This document shows, one piece after another, positions 7,260 to 15,238 of a stretch of DNA of 42,604 nucleotides. The first letter of the stretch is position 1; the number at the start of each line of letters is the position of its first letter. The translations under genes and the position numbers were made by a program. The notes below the pieces were generated by a model, which saw only the letters and a list, made by a program, of their open reading frames with translations, did not search any database and was not told the DNA's origin. Origin of the DNA: Methanolinea sp. (lineage in GTDB: Archaea; Halobacteriota; Methanomicrobia; Methanomicrobiales; Methanospirillaceae); contig JASFYI010000004.1 of assembly GCA_030055515.1 (NCBI GenBank), positions 1 through 42,604 on the forward strand, read 5' to 3'.

Positions 7260-8066
7260 ATGAAGGATCTCCTCGTCCTCGCTTCCTGCATCTCTTTCCT
7301 CGCTTTCCTCGTCCCGTGGCGGTTCCGGAACCACTGTGCAATCCTCGGGTGGACGGGGATGGTCCTCTTCCTCTTTGCAGAGATCCCCTACTACCTCTCC
7401 ATCAACAACGTCCTCTACCCGTTCATGGCGGCCCTCTCCGTCCCGTTCCTCGCGCTCACCGCGCGGTTCCTCCTCGCGGGCGAGCGGCTCGCGGAGCAGC
7501 TCTCGGGGGCCGCCGCCGTCGCGTTCCTCCTCTACGCCCCCTTCGGCTTTACGCCCCTCGGTGACTGGCTGATCCGCGTCGTCGTGGACCAGACGGCCGC
7601 CGTCCTCTCGCTCGCCGGGTACCCCGTGGAGCGGCTCGCGTGGAACCTCGTCTCGCGCAACGGCTACCGCGTCGAGATCATCCTCGCCTGCACGGGCATC
7701 CAGGCGATCGCCATCATGCTCGGCGTCGCGAGCGCCGTGCCGACGACCCTGCGCCAGAAGGTGCTCGCGTTCCTGCTCGTCGTCCCGGTCATCTACGCCC
7801 TCAACATCGGGAGGAACGTCGGCGTCATCGTCGCCTACACCGAGCAGTGGTTCCCGTACCTCCCGGAGATCGCGGGGAACGGGGAGCCGGGGTACGAGAG
7901 CTTCTTCTGGGCGCACAACGTGATCGCGGAAGGCCTCGCGCTCCTCCTCCTCGTCGGCATCGCGTGGGGTCTCTTCTCGCTCATCCCCGACCTCGCCCGG
8001 TTCGCGACCGACCTCTCCGCCCTCTACATCCGGGAGATCAGGAGAACGTTCGGTAGAGGTACGTGA
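7260..8066 (+). CDS. artA: Archaeosortase A
   Basis: This 268-residue multi-pass membrane protein has the exosortase/archaeosortase triad in place: Cys144 in EIILACTGIQ, Arg185 in ALNIGRNV, and His219 in SFFWAHNVIAE. About eight hydrophobic helices are visible. ArtA enzymes cut the PGF-CTERM tail of surface proteins and take part in joining them to a lipid. The gene converges on, and overlaps by 29 bases, a CDP-alcohol phosphatidyltransferase. In haloarchaea, archaetidylserine-type lipid synthesis is linked to ArtA processing, so the pairing looks functional. No PGF-CTERM substrate is complete in this window. Confidence 0.87.
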   Translation: MKDLLVLASCISFLAFLVPWRFRNHCAILGWTGMVLFLFAEIPYYLSINNVLYPFMAALSVPFLALTARFLLAGERLAEQLSGAAAVAFLLYAPFGFTPLGDWLIRVVVDQTAAVLSLAGYPVERLAWNLVSRNGYRVEIILACTGIQAIAIMLGVASAVPTTLRQKVLAFLLVVPVIYALNIGRNVGVIVAYTEQWFPYLPEIAGNGEPGYESFFWAHNVIAEGLALLLLVGIAWGLFSLIPDLARFATDLSALYIREIRRTFGRGT

Positions 8067-8670
8067 TCCTCTGGGCGGCCGAGAGGTTCGTGCAGGCCGC
8101 GATCACGATGACCGAGAGCCAGATGAAACCCGAGAACCCGCCGGCGAGGAGGACGAGGCACGTCTCGGGCCTTCCGAAGAATCCGATGCCCTCGAGGGGG
8201 TCCTCTATCTTCCCGTCGACCCTCTCCCTGTACCCGATCTCCGCGTAGACGACCGGCTTGATGAACGTGTTCATCAGGGAACCGGTGATGGCGAGCCCGA
8301 CCACGGCGAGGTCGGCGGCCGGGGCAACCGGGAGGAACCGGGAGACGAGCGGGATGCCCGAGATGCCGATCCCGAGGATCACGAGGGCGTCCACGTACTT
8401 GTCCACGATCCAGTCGAATACCGCGCCGAAACGCGACTGGGTGGACGTCTGGCGGGCCACCGACCCGTCGACGAGGTCGAGGATGGCGGATGCGAGGAGG
8501 GCGAGGCTCCCGGCGAGGAACATCCCGCGGGAGAAGAGGAGGGCACAGAGGAGTCCAAAGGCGAGCGAGAGGACCGAGACCTGGTTCGCGGAGAGGCCCG
8601 TCCGGGAGACTATCGCTGCCACCGGCTCGATGTAGCGCGCGAAGCGCGGCCGGAGGGCAGTGATGTTCAT
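8038..8670 (-). CDS. CDP-alcohol phosphatidyltransferase (archaetidylinositol-phosphate or archaetidylserine synthase type)
   Basis: This 210-residue membrane enzyme makes a polar lipid by moving a CDP-activated archaeol onto an alcohol head group. The full family motif is present: Asp65-x2-Asp68-Gly69-x2-Ala72-Arg73-x8-Gly82-x3-Asp86-x3-Asp90 (DLVDGSVAR...FGAVFDWIVD). About six membrane helices surround it. The ATG at 8670 was chosen because the family begins shortly before the first helix. The sequence alone does not settle the acceptor: inositol 3-phosphate and serine are both possible. The neighbour artA makes archaetidylserine, or another anchor lipid, an attractive guess. Confidence 0.82.
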   Translation of the reverse strand: MNITALRPRFARYIEPVAAIVSRTGLSANQVSVLSLAFGLLCALLFSRGMFLAGSLALLASAILDLVDGSVARQTSTQSRFGAVFDWIVDKYVDALVILGIGISGIPLVSRFLPVAPAADLAVVGLAITGSLMNTFIKPVVYAEIGYRERVDGKIEDPLEGIGFFGRPETCLVLLAGGFSGFIWLSVIVIAACTNLSAAQRITYLYRTFS

Positions 8671-8804
8671 GTGTACGTACGAGGCGTGGAGGGCCGATAA
8701 TGGTAGTGGTTCCCCCCCGCCGGGCAGCCCCGGCCGCAAGGAGGGGAAAACCTGCCTCCCCGCGCGGAAAAACGGGATTCGTCTGTCCCTTGCCGCCTGG
8801 GAAC

Positions 8805-8813
8805 CTCTATAAG
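8805..8813 (+). promoter_or_regulatory. TATA box of the pyrimidine reductase gene
   Basis: CTCTATAAG stands out in GC-rich DNA about 45 bases before the chosen GTG start. This leaves room for a leader containing the GAGGAGA ribosome-binding site at 8843. It serves the reductase-sppA operon. Confidence 0.6.
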
Positions 8814-8852
8814 AGGGCAGCGCGAAACAGTTGTCAGGTGCGAGGAGATCCC

Positions 8853-9572
8853 GTGTCCCGGACGAGAAACAGGCCCCACGTCCTATTGATGTCAGAGATC
8901 ACCGTGGACGGCAAGCTCACCCTCAAGAAGGGTGTATCGAGCAAGATCCTGATGAAGTACATGGACCACGAGACCGAGATCCTCCTGCACAGGACGCGGG
9001 CCGCGTGCGACGCGATCATGGTCGGGTCCCAGACGATAAAGATCGACAACTCCTTCCTCACGGTCCGGCTCGTCCCCGGGAGGAACCCCCTCCGCGTCAT
9101 CCCCTGCAGCATGGGGGACATCCCGTCGGACGCAAACGTCCTCCGCCCCGACGCTCCCACCGTGATCGCGGTCTCGGAGAGGGCCCCGCCCGAAAACGTC
9201 GCGATGCTCGAGGAAAAAGGGGTCCGCGTGGTGCGGGCGGGCAGGGAGAAGGTGGACCTCCCCCTCCTCATGGAGATCCTCCACGACGAATTCGGTGTGC
9301 GGAAGCTGATGGTGGAGGGTGGGCCGACGCTCAACTGGCACATGCTCCACCACAGGCTCGTCGACGAGATACGGCTCATCCACCTCCCCTTCATCGTCGG
9401 GGGGGCGGACACCCCCTCCCTCGTCGGCGGGATGCACATCGAGGACGAGTCCCAGATGATCCGGCTCGAGCTCGTCTCCCACACCATGTGCGGGACGAAC
9501 CTCGTCACGGAGTGGCGGGTCCTCTACGCGAAGGGAACGGAGGGAGAGGGTGGAGGGGGACGGGGACCGTAG
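8853..9572 (+). CDS. arfC: 2,5-diamino-6-ribosylaminopyrimidinone 5'-phosphate reductase
   Basis: This 239-residue reductase of the RibD C-terminal (DHFR-like) family reduces the ribosyl group to ribityl in archaeal riboflavin and F420 synthesis, using NAD(P)H. Supporting blocks are SEITVDGKLTLKKGVSS near the N-terminus, RTRAACDAIMVGSQTI, and LMVEGGPTLNWHML with the conserved Gly-Gly-Pro. The GTG at 8853 has GAGGAGA 5-10 bases upstream; earlier frame extension lacks such a site. The 3' end overlaps sppA by 23 bases. No deaminase domain is fused, as expected for the archaeal enzyme. Confidence 0.88.
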   Translation: MSRTRNRPHVLLMSEITVDGKLTLKKGVSSKILMKYMDHETEILLHRTRAACDAIMVGSQTIKIDNSFLTVRLVPGRNPLRVIPCSMGDIPSDANVLRPDAPTVIAVSERAPPENVAMLEEKGVRVVRAGREKVDLPLLMEILHDEFGVRKLMVEGGPTLNWHMLHHRLVDEIRLIHLPFIVGGADTPSLVGGMHIEDESQMIRLELVSHTMCGTNLVTEWRVLYAKGTEGEGGGGRGP

Positions 9573-10335
9573 GGAAAGGCGATTCCGCAAGGCCCTCCTC
9601 CCCGCCGCCGTCCTCGTCGCGGGGATGGTCCTCGGGGCTCTCGCCTGCGGGGTACTCCTCCTCTCCGGGACGGGCGGTGCAGGGGTCCCGGTCATCCGGA
9701 TCGAGGGCATCATCGTCGCGGGAGAGGACCACGGCGGGGGGTACATCGGTTCGGAGTACGTGGGGAGGGCGATCCGGGACGCGGCCGACGATCCCTTCGT
9801 CGAGGCGATCGTCCTCAGGGTCAACAGTCCGGGCGGGACACCGGCTGCCGCGCAGGAGATCGAGAGAGACATCCTCTACGCGAGGCAGAAGAAGCCGGTG
9901 GTCGTCTCCATGGGGGACATCGCGACCTCCGCGGCGTACGCGGTCTCCGCCGCGGCCGACAGGATCTACGCGAACCCCGACACCCTCACCGGCGGGATAG
10001 GGACGAGCTGGATGTTCCTCGACATCTCGGGCTGGCTCTCGGAGAGGAACATCAGCGTCGAGGTGGTCAAGGCCGGCGCGAGCAAGGACATGGGCTACGG
10101 CCTCCGGCCCCTCACGGGCGAGGAACGCGAGTACGTGGCCCGGCTCGTGAACGGGAGCAACGAGCGGCTCGTCTCCCGGATCCTCGCGGCGCGGCCGGTG
10201 AACAGGAGCCAGATCGAGGACGCCCGCGTCCTCCTCGGCGAGGAGGCGCTCGCCGCGGGGCTCGTCGACGAGCTCGGGAACCTGAACGACGCGATCGAGG
10301 GGGCGAGGAGACTCGCGGGCGAGCGGCGGACGTGA
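9550..10335 (+). CDS. sppA: Signal peptide peptidase SppA, short archaeal form
   Basis: This 261-residue membrane-anchored serine protease degrades cleaved signal peptides. One transmembrane helix lies at about 16-39. The ClpP-like fold holds the catalytic Ser127 in DIATSAAYAVSA and Lys179 in KAGASKDMG; VNSPGGTPAA (91-100) forms the oxyanion-side loop. Its length suits the single-domain archaeal/Gram-positive type, not the duplicated E. coli form. The GTG start at 9550 lies inside the end of the upstream reductase gene, so the two are co-transcribed although unrelated in function. Confidence 0.9.
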   Translation: MEGDGDRRERRFRKALLPAAVLVAGMVLGALACGVLLLSGTGGAGVPVIRIEGIIVAGEDHGGGYIGSEYVGRAIRDAADDPFVEAIVLRVNSPGGTPAAAQEIERDILYARQKKPVVVSMGDIATSAAYAVSAAADRIYANPDTLTGGIGTSWMFLDISGWLSERNISVEVVKAGASKDMGYGLRPLTGEEREYVARLVNGSNERLVSRILAARPVNRSQIEDARVLLGEEALAAGLVDELGNLNDAIEGARRLAGERRT

Positions 10336-10360
10336 AAAACACCCCGTGCCGACGGACGCG

Positions 10361-11632
10361 TCAGGCCATGGAGGAAGGGTCCGCCTTCATGAACTCCCTG
10401 CAGACCGTCGTCGCGTAGCACCCGGGCTCGAGCGTGAAGGAGAGCGTGACATCCCTCCCCTCGATGCGCGTGGAGACGGCCGTCGAGAGGACGACGGGGC
10501 GGAGCGTCCCCTCGTACGGGACGCCCGCGATCTCCGCGGCCCTCGCGAAGTCGCCCGGGCCGATCCCGTGGCGGGAGAGGAGGAGGGCCATCTCCCGGTC
10601 GTCGTCGCCCGCCGGGTGGAGCGGCCGGCAACCCGGGATAGCGACCGCGACGCGGCACCTCCCCCTCGCGGCCATGGTGCGGGCCGCCGCGAGCATCGGC
10701 GGGGTGACCACGTCCTCCCTCCCGTCCGGAAAGACGAGGCGGTCGCCCGGCTGGGGGACGGTGAACTCGTCGCCCAGCCTCTCCATCCGCGACGAGACCA
10801 CGCAGTTGTAGAGGAAGGACTGGAACGCGCTCACGAAGAGGGAGAGGAGGCGCGGGGGGAGGACGCGGAGCGCACCCGCGTAGTCGCCCGGGCGGGAGAC
10901 GAGGTGGTGGAGGAGCGCCCGCTCGTAGGTGAGCGTTTGGGGGAACGACCGCAGGGCAGCCGCGGCGTCCCTGGAGGAGAGGAACTCCTCCCTCGCCTCA
11001 CGGACGGCCGGGCTCTCTCCGGGACCGGTCCACCCGACGTAGCAGGTGACCGCCCCCTCGAGGTCCCCCCGCAGGACGTGGAGGCCGACGAGGTGGGTGA
11101 CCGGGCGGGCAACGCCGAACCTCTGGATGCCGTAGTAGTTGGGGATTCCGCGCGCGCACGTCTCCGCGACTGCCGCGACCTCCCCCTCGAGGTCGGGGGC
11201 GCGCGTGTCCCTGATGGTGACCGAGAACCGGTTCGCCGCGTGGCCTCCCAGCAGGAGGGGCTGGCGCGACCGCCCCACCGGGACGATCTCGATGTCCCGG
11301 AGAGAGACCCGCGCGAGGTCGGCCTCGGAGATGCCGTAGATCGCGATCGCCTGGGTGGTGAGGGCGTGCGTGTCCTTCGTCCCGGTCCACGAGATCCGCC
11401 GGTGGGAGATCCCGAGTTGCCGCGCGATCTCGCGCGCGGCCCGCTGCATCTCCCAGTTCTTCTTCGTGAGGCGGCAGACGAGGTACGGCCCCTCGTTGCC
11501 GGGGGAGAGCGCGACCTCCTCGACCGCGAAGTCCTCCGCCCGTTCCCGCAGCCTGCCCCCGATCCCGGGCGTGTCGCTCGCGTAGTACCGCATGCCGAGC
11601 GACTTCTCGAGGGGATACGGGCTCTCTCTCAT
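10361..11632 (-). CDS. truD: tRNA pseudouridine(13) synthase TruD
   Basis: This 423-residue archaeal TruD isomerises U13 (or U35 in some archaea) in tRNA. The catalytic motif SWTGTKDTHALTTQ holds Asp87. NYYGIQRFG and the later FQSFLYNCVVSSRM are further family signatures. The length is typical of archaeal/eukaryal TruD-Pus7 proteins with the large insertion domain. It is followed upstream on the same strand by pth2, 33 bases away, so the two probably form a small tRNA-related operon (pth2 first). Confidence 0.93.
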   Translation of the reverse strand: MRESPYPLEKSLGMRYYASDTPGIGGRLRERAEDFAVEEVALSPGNEGPYLVCRLTKKNWEMQRAAREIARQLGISHRRISWTGTKDTHALTTQAIAIYGISEADLARVSLRDIEIVPVGRSRQPLLLGGHAANRFSVTIRDTRAPDLEGEVAAVAETCARGIPNYYGIQRFGVARPVTHLVGLHVLRGDLEGAVTCYVGWTGPGESPAVREAREEFLSSRDAAAALRSFPQTLTYERALLHHLVSRPGDYAGALRVLPPRLLSLFVSAFQSFLYNCVVSSRMERLGDEFTVPQPGDRLVFPDGREDVVTPPMLAAARTMAARGRCRVAVAIPGCRPLHPAGDDDREMALLLSRHGIGPGDFARAAEIAGVPYEGTLRPVVLSTAVSTRIEGRDVTLSFTLEPGCYATTVCREFMKADPSSMA

Positions 11633-11665
11633 GGGAAACTGCCCCGGGAAAATCCTCGCCCGCTC

Positions 11666-12028
11666 TCAGAGGAGGGCGAGGGACCCCGTGATCCTGTCGA
11701 GGTCCTCGCACTTCGCGGGCCCCAGCCCGAGCGCGGTCACCGTCCCGGGCGGGATCTCGGTCAGCCCCGCGTCCTGCACGAGCGCGGCCGGGATCCCCGC
11801 GTGCTCGGCGAGGGCCTTCAACTCGTGGAGTTCCCTCTCCCCCGGGACCTTCAGGACGACCTTCTTCTGCCCCTCGAGGAACCACTTCCTCTTCGCCGCG
11901 GCATCCGCCCGCTCGTACGCGGCGACCGCGGCGTGGGCGACCTGCGCGCAGGTCTTCCCGCAGCTCATCTTGAGGTCGGCACGCACGACGATGCACTGTT
12001 TCCAGGCGAACTGTGGTGCGCTCTCCAT
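11666..12028 (-). CDS. pth2: Peptidyl-tRNA hydrolase, Pth2 family
   Basis: This 120-residue enzyme frees tRNA from prematurely released peptidyl-tRNA. The Pth2 core is visible as QCIVVRADLKMSCGKTCAQV (about 11-30), followed by AHAAV, LKVPGERELHEL, the Ala-Gly-Ile-Pro region, and the C-terminal TALGLGPAKCEDLDRITG. The KMSCGK segment has Cys where most homologues have Arg or Lys, a mild oddity. The ATG at 12028 gives the normal length. The gene probably shares a transcript with truD. Confidence 0.93.
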   Translation of the reverse strand: MESAPQFAWKQCIVVRADLKMSCGKTCAQVAHAAVAAYERADAAAKRKWFLEGQKKVVLKVPGERELHELKALAEHAGIPAALVQDAGLTEIPPGTVTALGLGPAKCEDLDRITGSLALL

Positions 12029-12122
12029 CCGTGGGAGAATGTTTCCGCGCGCGAGGTGAAAAAGGGGTGCGCGGGGGCACGCGGGTCCCACGGGATCCCT
12101 TGATGCGGCACCGCGCTGAGAC

Positions 12123-13313
12123 ATGGAAGGGGACATGGGAAGGGAGTACGACGTCGTCGTGGTCGGCGGTGGGCCCGCGGGGAGCGCGTGCGCGAGGTTC
12201 TGCGCCGAGAGGGGGCTTTCCGTCTGCATCGTCGAGGAGCACGCCGCGGCGGGGATCCCCGTCCAGTGCGCGGGACTCCTCTCCCTCTCGGCGTTCGAGG
12301 AGTGCCGCGTCTCCCGCGCGTCCATCATCTCGACAGTGACGGGTGCCCGCGTCGTCTCGTCGCTCGGCCCCGTCCTCTCCTTCGACGCCGGGACGCCGAA
12401 GGCCCACGTCGTCGACCGTGCAGTGCTCGACCGCGAGATGCTCGAGCGCGCGGCCCGCGCGGGGGCGGAGGTGAGGGTGAAGACCGCGTACTTCCGGAGG
12501 GACGGCCGGCGCATCCTGACGAGGGGAGCGGGGGGGCGGGGGGAGATTGGCTTTCGCATCCTCGTGGGTGCCGACGGCGCGGCGAGCAGCGTCGCGCGGC
12601 ACGCGGGGATGCCCCGCCCCGCGTACATCCTCTCGGGCCTCCAGGCCGACATCCTCCACGGGATGGACGGGAATCTCGTCGAAATTTACCCGGACGCTTC
12701 CCCGGACTTCTTCGGGTGGGCGATCCCGATCGGGCGGGGGAGGGCACGCGTGGGGCTCGCCGCCCTCTCGGGCACGAGGGAGCACTTCTCCCGGTTCCTC
12801 TCCCGCTTCTCGCGCCAAGGCCCGTGCGCGTCGGTCCACCTCGTCGCGGGCGGAATCCCCGTCGGCCCGAGGGCCCGGACGTGCGGGAACCGGACCATCC
12901 TCGTCGGCGACGCGGCGGGCCTCGCGAAGCCCACGTCGGGGGGAGGGGTCTACACGGGCGTCCGGTCGGCGGCACACGCCGCGCGCACCATCGCGGAGGC
13001 CGTGGCGCGCGGGCGGTACGACGACGGGTTCCTCTCGCGATACGAGAGCGCGTGGAGGGCAGATTTCGGGCGCGAGCTCTCCGCCGGGCTCCTCCTCTTC
13101 GAGGCACGCCAGAGGATGGGCCCATCCGAGGTCGCGGGGCTCGTGAGGGCACTCGGCGACCCCGCCATCGTTTCGGACATCGTCTCCCTCGGGGACATGG
13201 ACAGGCCGTGGAGGCTCGTCCGCCGCCTCGCGCTCCGGCCCGCGCTCTTCCCCTCCCTCGGCGCAATTTTGCGTTCTTGGGTAACAAAAAAGAACAAAAA
13301 TAATATGTTTTGA
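12123..13313 (+). CDS. Geranylgeranyl reductase family FAD-dependent oxidoreductase
   Basis: This 396-residue flavoprotein has the dinucleotide-binding VVVVGGGPAGSACARF at its N-terminus, the family motif PVQCAGLLS (residues about 46-54), and the second FAD motif ILVGDAAGLAKPTSGGGVYTG. Members saturate the isoprenoid chains of archaeal lipids or related prenyl compounds. The residue context PTSGGGVYTG is typical of the methanogen group. ATG 12123 is annotated; the ATG at 12135, which follows GGAAGGGGAC, is an alternative. The C-terminus ends in a lysine/asparagine-rich, A/T-rich tail unlike the rest of the gene. Which lipid it reduces cannot be told. Confidence 0.82.
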   Translation: MEGDMGREYDVVVVGGGPAGSACARFCAERGLSVCIVEEHAAAGIPVQCAGLLSLSAFEECRVSRASIISTVTGARVVSSLGPVLSFDAGTPKAHVVDRAVLDREMLERAARAGAEVRVKTAYFRRDGRRILTRGAGGRGEIGFRILVGADGAASSVARHAGMPRPAYILSGLQADILHGMDGNLVEIYPDASPDFFGWAIPIGRGRARVGLAALSGTREHFSRFLSRFSRQGPCASVHLVAGGIPVGPRARTCGNRTILVGDAAGLAKPTSGGGVYTGVRSAAHAARTIAEAVARGRYDDGFLSRYESAWRADFGRELSAGLLLFEARQRMGPSEVAGLVRALGDPAIVSDIVSLGDMDRPWRLVRRLALRPALFPSLGAILRSWVTKKNKNNMF

Positions 13314-13318
13314 GGAAA

Positions 13319-13350
13319 GAGTAAAACTGTTCAATATAAATGTAATACTC
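13319..13350. promoter_or_regulatory. cbiM promoter with flanking short inverted repeat
   Basis: TCAATATAAATG at 13331-13342 is the likely TATA region of the metal-transport operon. GAGTA (13319-13323) and TACTC (13346-13350) flank it as a perfect 5-bp inverted repeat. I see no cobalamin riboswitch and no match to the usual NikR site. Confidence 0.4.
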
Positions 13351-13361
13351 TGGTGGTCATC

Positions 13362-14003
13362 GTGCACATCCCTGACTCTTTCATTCCACTCGCCCAGGCA
13401 GCCGTGTACTGGGCAATCGCCCTCGTCTTCATCGCCCTCTCCCTCCGCTGGGCCCGGGAGGAGATGAAGGACGAGAAGGTCCCGCTCGTCGCGGTCCTCG
13501 CGGCGGGTATCTTTGCCATCCAGGCCGTCAACGTCCCCATCCCGTGGGGGACGAGCGGGCACATGATGGGGGCGGCCCTCGCCGCGATCGTGCTCGGGTC
13601 CCCCTTCGCTGCCGTGTTCGTCCTCACGCTCGTCCTCATCGTGCAGGGGGTCCTCTTCGGCGACGGCGGGATCACGGTGATGGGTGCAAACATCATCAAC
13701 ATGGGCGTCATCGGCGGTTTCTCCGGGTTCTACGGGTACAGGGCCCTCTCGAGGGTGGCCGCGAACCCCTATGCCTCGGCGTTCGGCGCGGCATGGCTCT
13801 CCCTCTTCCTCGCGGCCCTCGCGTGCGCTGTCGAGATGGCAGTCGCTGGGACGTTCCCGCTCGGCCTCGGCCTCTTCTCCATGGGCCTCTACCACGCGGT
13901 CATCGGGATCATCGAGGGGGCGATCACGACCGTCGCGCTCTACCTCATCTATACTGCGCGGCCGGACCTCCTCCCGCGTGCCTCGGGGGTGGCGGCGGAA
14001 TGA
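13362..14003 (+). CDS. cbiM: ECF transporter metal-binding subunit CbiM (cobalt; nickel possible)
   Basis: This 213-residue membrane protein captures Co2+ (or Ni2+) for an energy-coupling-factor importer. I chose GTG 13362 over the upstream GTG 13353 because it gives the N-terminus Met-His-Ile. In NikM/CbiM proteins the N-terminal amine and His2 bind the metal, and another ligand, His67, is present here in GTSGHMMG. Six to seven hydrophobic helices follow. The stop overlaps the next gene (ATGA). Cobalt suits a methanogen's corrinoid need, but nickel for F430 and hydrogenase is equally reasonable. Confidence 0.87.
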   Translation: MHIPDSFIPLAQAAVYWAIALVFIALSLRWAREEMKDEKVPLVAVLAAGIFAIQAVNVPIPWGTSGHMMGAALAAIVLGSPFAAVFVLTLVLIVQGVLFGDGGITVMGANIINMGVIGGFSGFYGYRALSRVAANPYASAFGAAWLSLFLAALACAVEMAVAGTFPLGLGLFSMGLYHAVIGIIEGAITTVALYLIYTARPDLLPRASGVAAE

Positions 14004-14356
14004 AGAGGGACAACATCGTCGTGTTCGGCGTCATCGTCGCCCTCGCGATCGCGGTCGCCGCGCCGTTCATCGCGTCGAGCAACCCCGACGGCCTCGAGAG
14101 CGCGTTCTTCGGGATATTCGGGGCCAAGGAGATCCACGGGTCGGAGCTCGACGAGGATGCCGCGGCGGTTGCGGAGGAGCAGGTCGTCGGGATCACGGGG
14201 AACACGTTCTCGTTCCCCGCGCCGTTCCCCGACTACTCGATCGAGGGGTTCTCGAAGATGGGCGAGGCCCTTGCCATCGCGATCGGGACGATCCTCGTCT
14301 TTGGAATCGCGATAAGCCTCGGGAAGGTCCTGTCCCGTCCCGGGGCAAAGGAATAG
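14000..14356 (+). CDS. cbiN: ECF transporter small subunit CbiN-like (PDGLE protein)
   Basis: This 118-residue protein has a membrane helix near each end (about 6-25 and 89-108) and the hallmark [10 protein letters not shown] just after the first helix. PDGLE/CbiN proteins stabilise or activate the M subunit of cobalt and nickel importers. The ATG at 14000 overlaps the cbiM stop. The extracytoplasmic loop between the helices ([14 protein letters not shown]...) is acidic and may attract cations. A 48-base gap separates it from the ATPase gene. Confidence 0.85.
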   Translation: MKRDNIVVFGVIVALAIAVAAPFIASSNPDGLESAFFGIFGAKEIHGSELDEDAAAVAEEQVVGITGNTFSFPAPFPDYSIEGFSKMGEALAIAIGTILVFGIAISLGKVLSRPGAKE

Positions 14357-14404
14357 CTATTTCCTTTTTTACCCACCACGTACCCGGAAAGCGGGCTGGC
14401 ACGC

Positions 14405-15238
14405 ATGCACCTCATCGAGACGCGGGACCTCTGCTACGTCTACCCCGGCAACGTCACGGGCCTTGACAGGGTGAACTTCATCGCGCCGCGGAACACGAGG
14501 ATAGCGGTGATCGGCGCGAACGGCGCGGGGAAGAGCACGCTCTTCAAGCACTTCAACGGCATCCTCACGCCCACGTCGGGCTCGGTCCTCGTCCGCGGGG
14601 AGCCGGTGACGCGGGGGAACCTCAAAGAGGTGCGCAAGTTCGTGGGCGTGGTCTTCCAGAACCCCGACGACCAGATCTTCTCCCCCACCGTGGAGCAGGA
14701 CGTCGCGTTCGGGCCCCTGAACCTCGGGCTCGACGAGGAGACAGTCCGGCACAGGGTGGAGGAGGCCCTGCGCGTCGTCGGGATCTCGCACCTGCGCGAC
14801 CGCGTCCCCCACCACCTCTCCGGCGGGGAAAAGAAGAGGGTCGCGATCGCGGGGATCATCGCGATGGAACCGCAGGTCCTCGTCCTCGACGAGCCGACCG
14901 CAGGGCTCGACCCCGCGGGCGTGAGGGACCTCGTCGGCTTCGTGAACGGGCTCTCCCGCAGCTACGGGATGACCGTGATCTTCTCGACCCACGACGTCTC
15001 GCTCGTCCCCGAGATGGCAGACCTCGTGTACGTCATGGACAGGGGGAGGATCGTCGCGTCGGGCACGTGCAGGGAGGTCTTCGCGCAGGCAGAGATGCTC
15101 TCGTCCGCCCGCCTCGAGGCCCCGGCCATCCCGAGGCTGATTTGTGCCCTGCGGGAGGAGGGGATCGAGATCTCCATGGCCTACACGTTCGAGGAGGCGA
15201 GGGAGGCATTCCTCGACGCGTTCAGGAGGAGGGGATGA
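14405..15238 (+). CDS. cbiO: ECF transporter ATP-binding subunit CbiO
   Basis: This 277-residue ABC ATPase powers the metal importer. It has Walker A GANGAGKST (about 37-45), a Q-loop in VVFQNPDDQIFSP, signature LSGGEKKR, Walker B VLVLDEPTAGLD, and the switch His in STHDVSL. NPDDQ in the Q-loop and the following VEQDVAFGP are hallmarks of ECF-type (CbiO/EcfA) ATPases. It precedes cbiQ, with an ATGA overlap at its end. The order M-N-O-Q differs from the common M-N-Q-O. Confidence 0.93.
   Translation: MHLIETRDLCYVYPGNVTGLDRVNFIAPRNTRIAVIGANGAGKSTLFKHFNGILTPTSGSVLVRGEPVTRGNLKEVRKFVGVVFQNPDDQIFSPTVEQDVAFGPLNLGLDEETVRHRVEEALRVVGISHLRDRVPHHLSGGEKKRVAIAGIIAMEPQVLVLDEPTAGLDPAGVRDLVGFVNGLSRSYGMTVIFSTHDVSLVPEMADLVYVMDRGRIVASGTCREVFAQAEMLSSARLEAPAIPRLICALREEGIEISMAYTFEEAREAFLDAFRRRG

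Noticed and set aside
13319-13361. Riboswitch upstream of the metal importer
   Set aside because: The gap is under 50 bases and A/T-rich. There is no B12-box-like sequence or stable structure.
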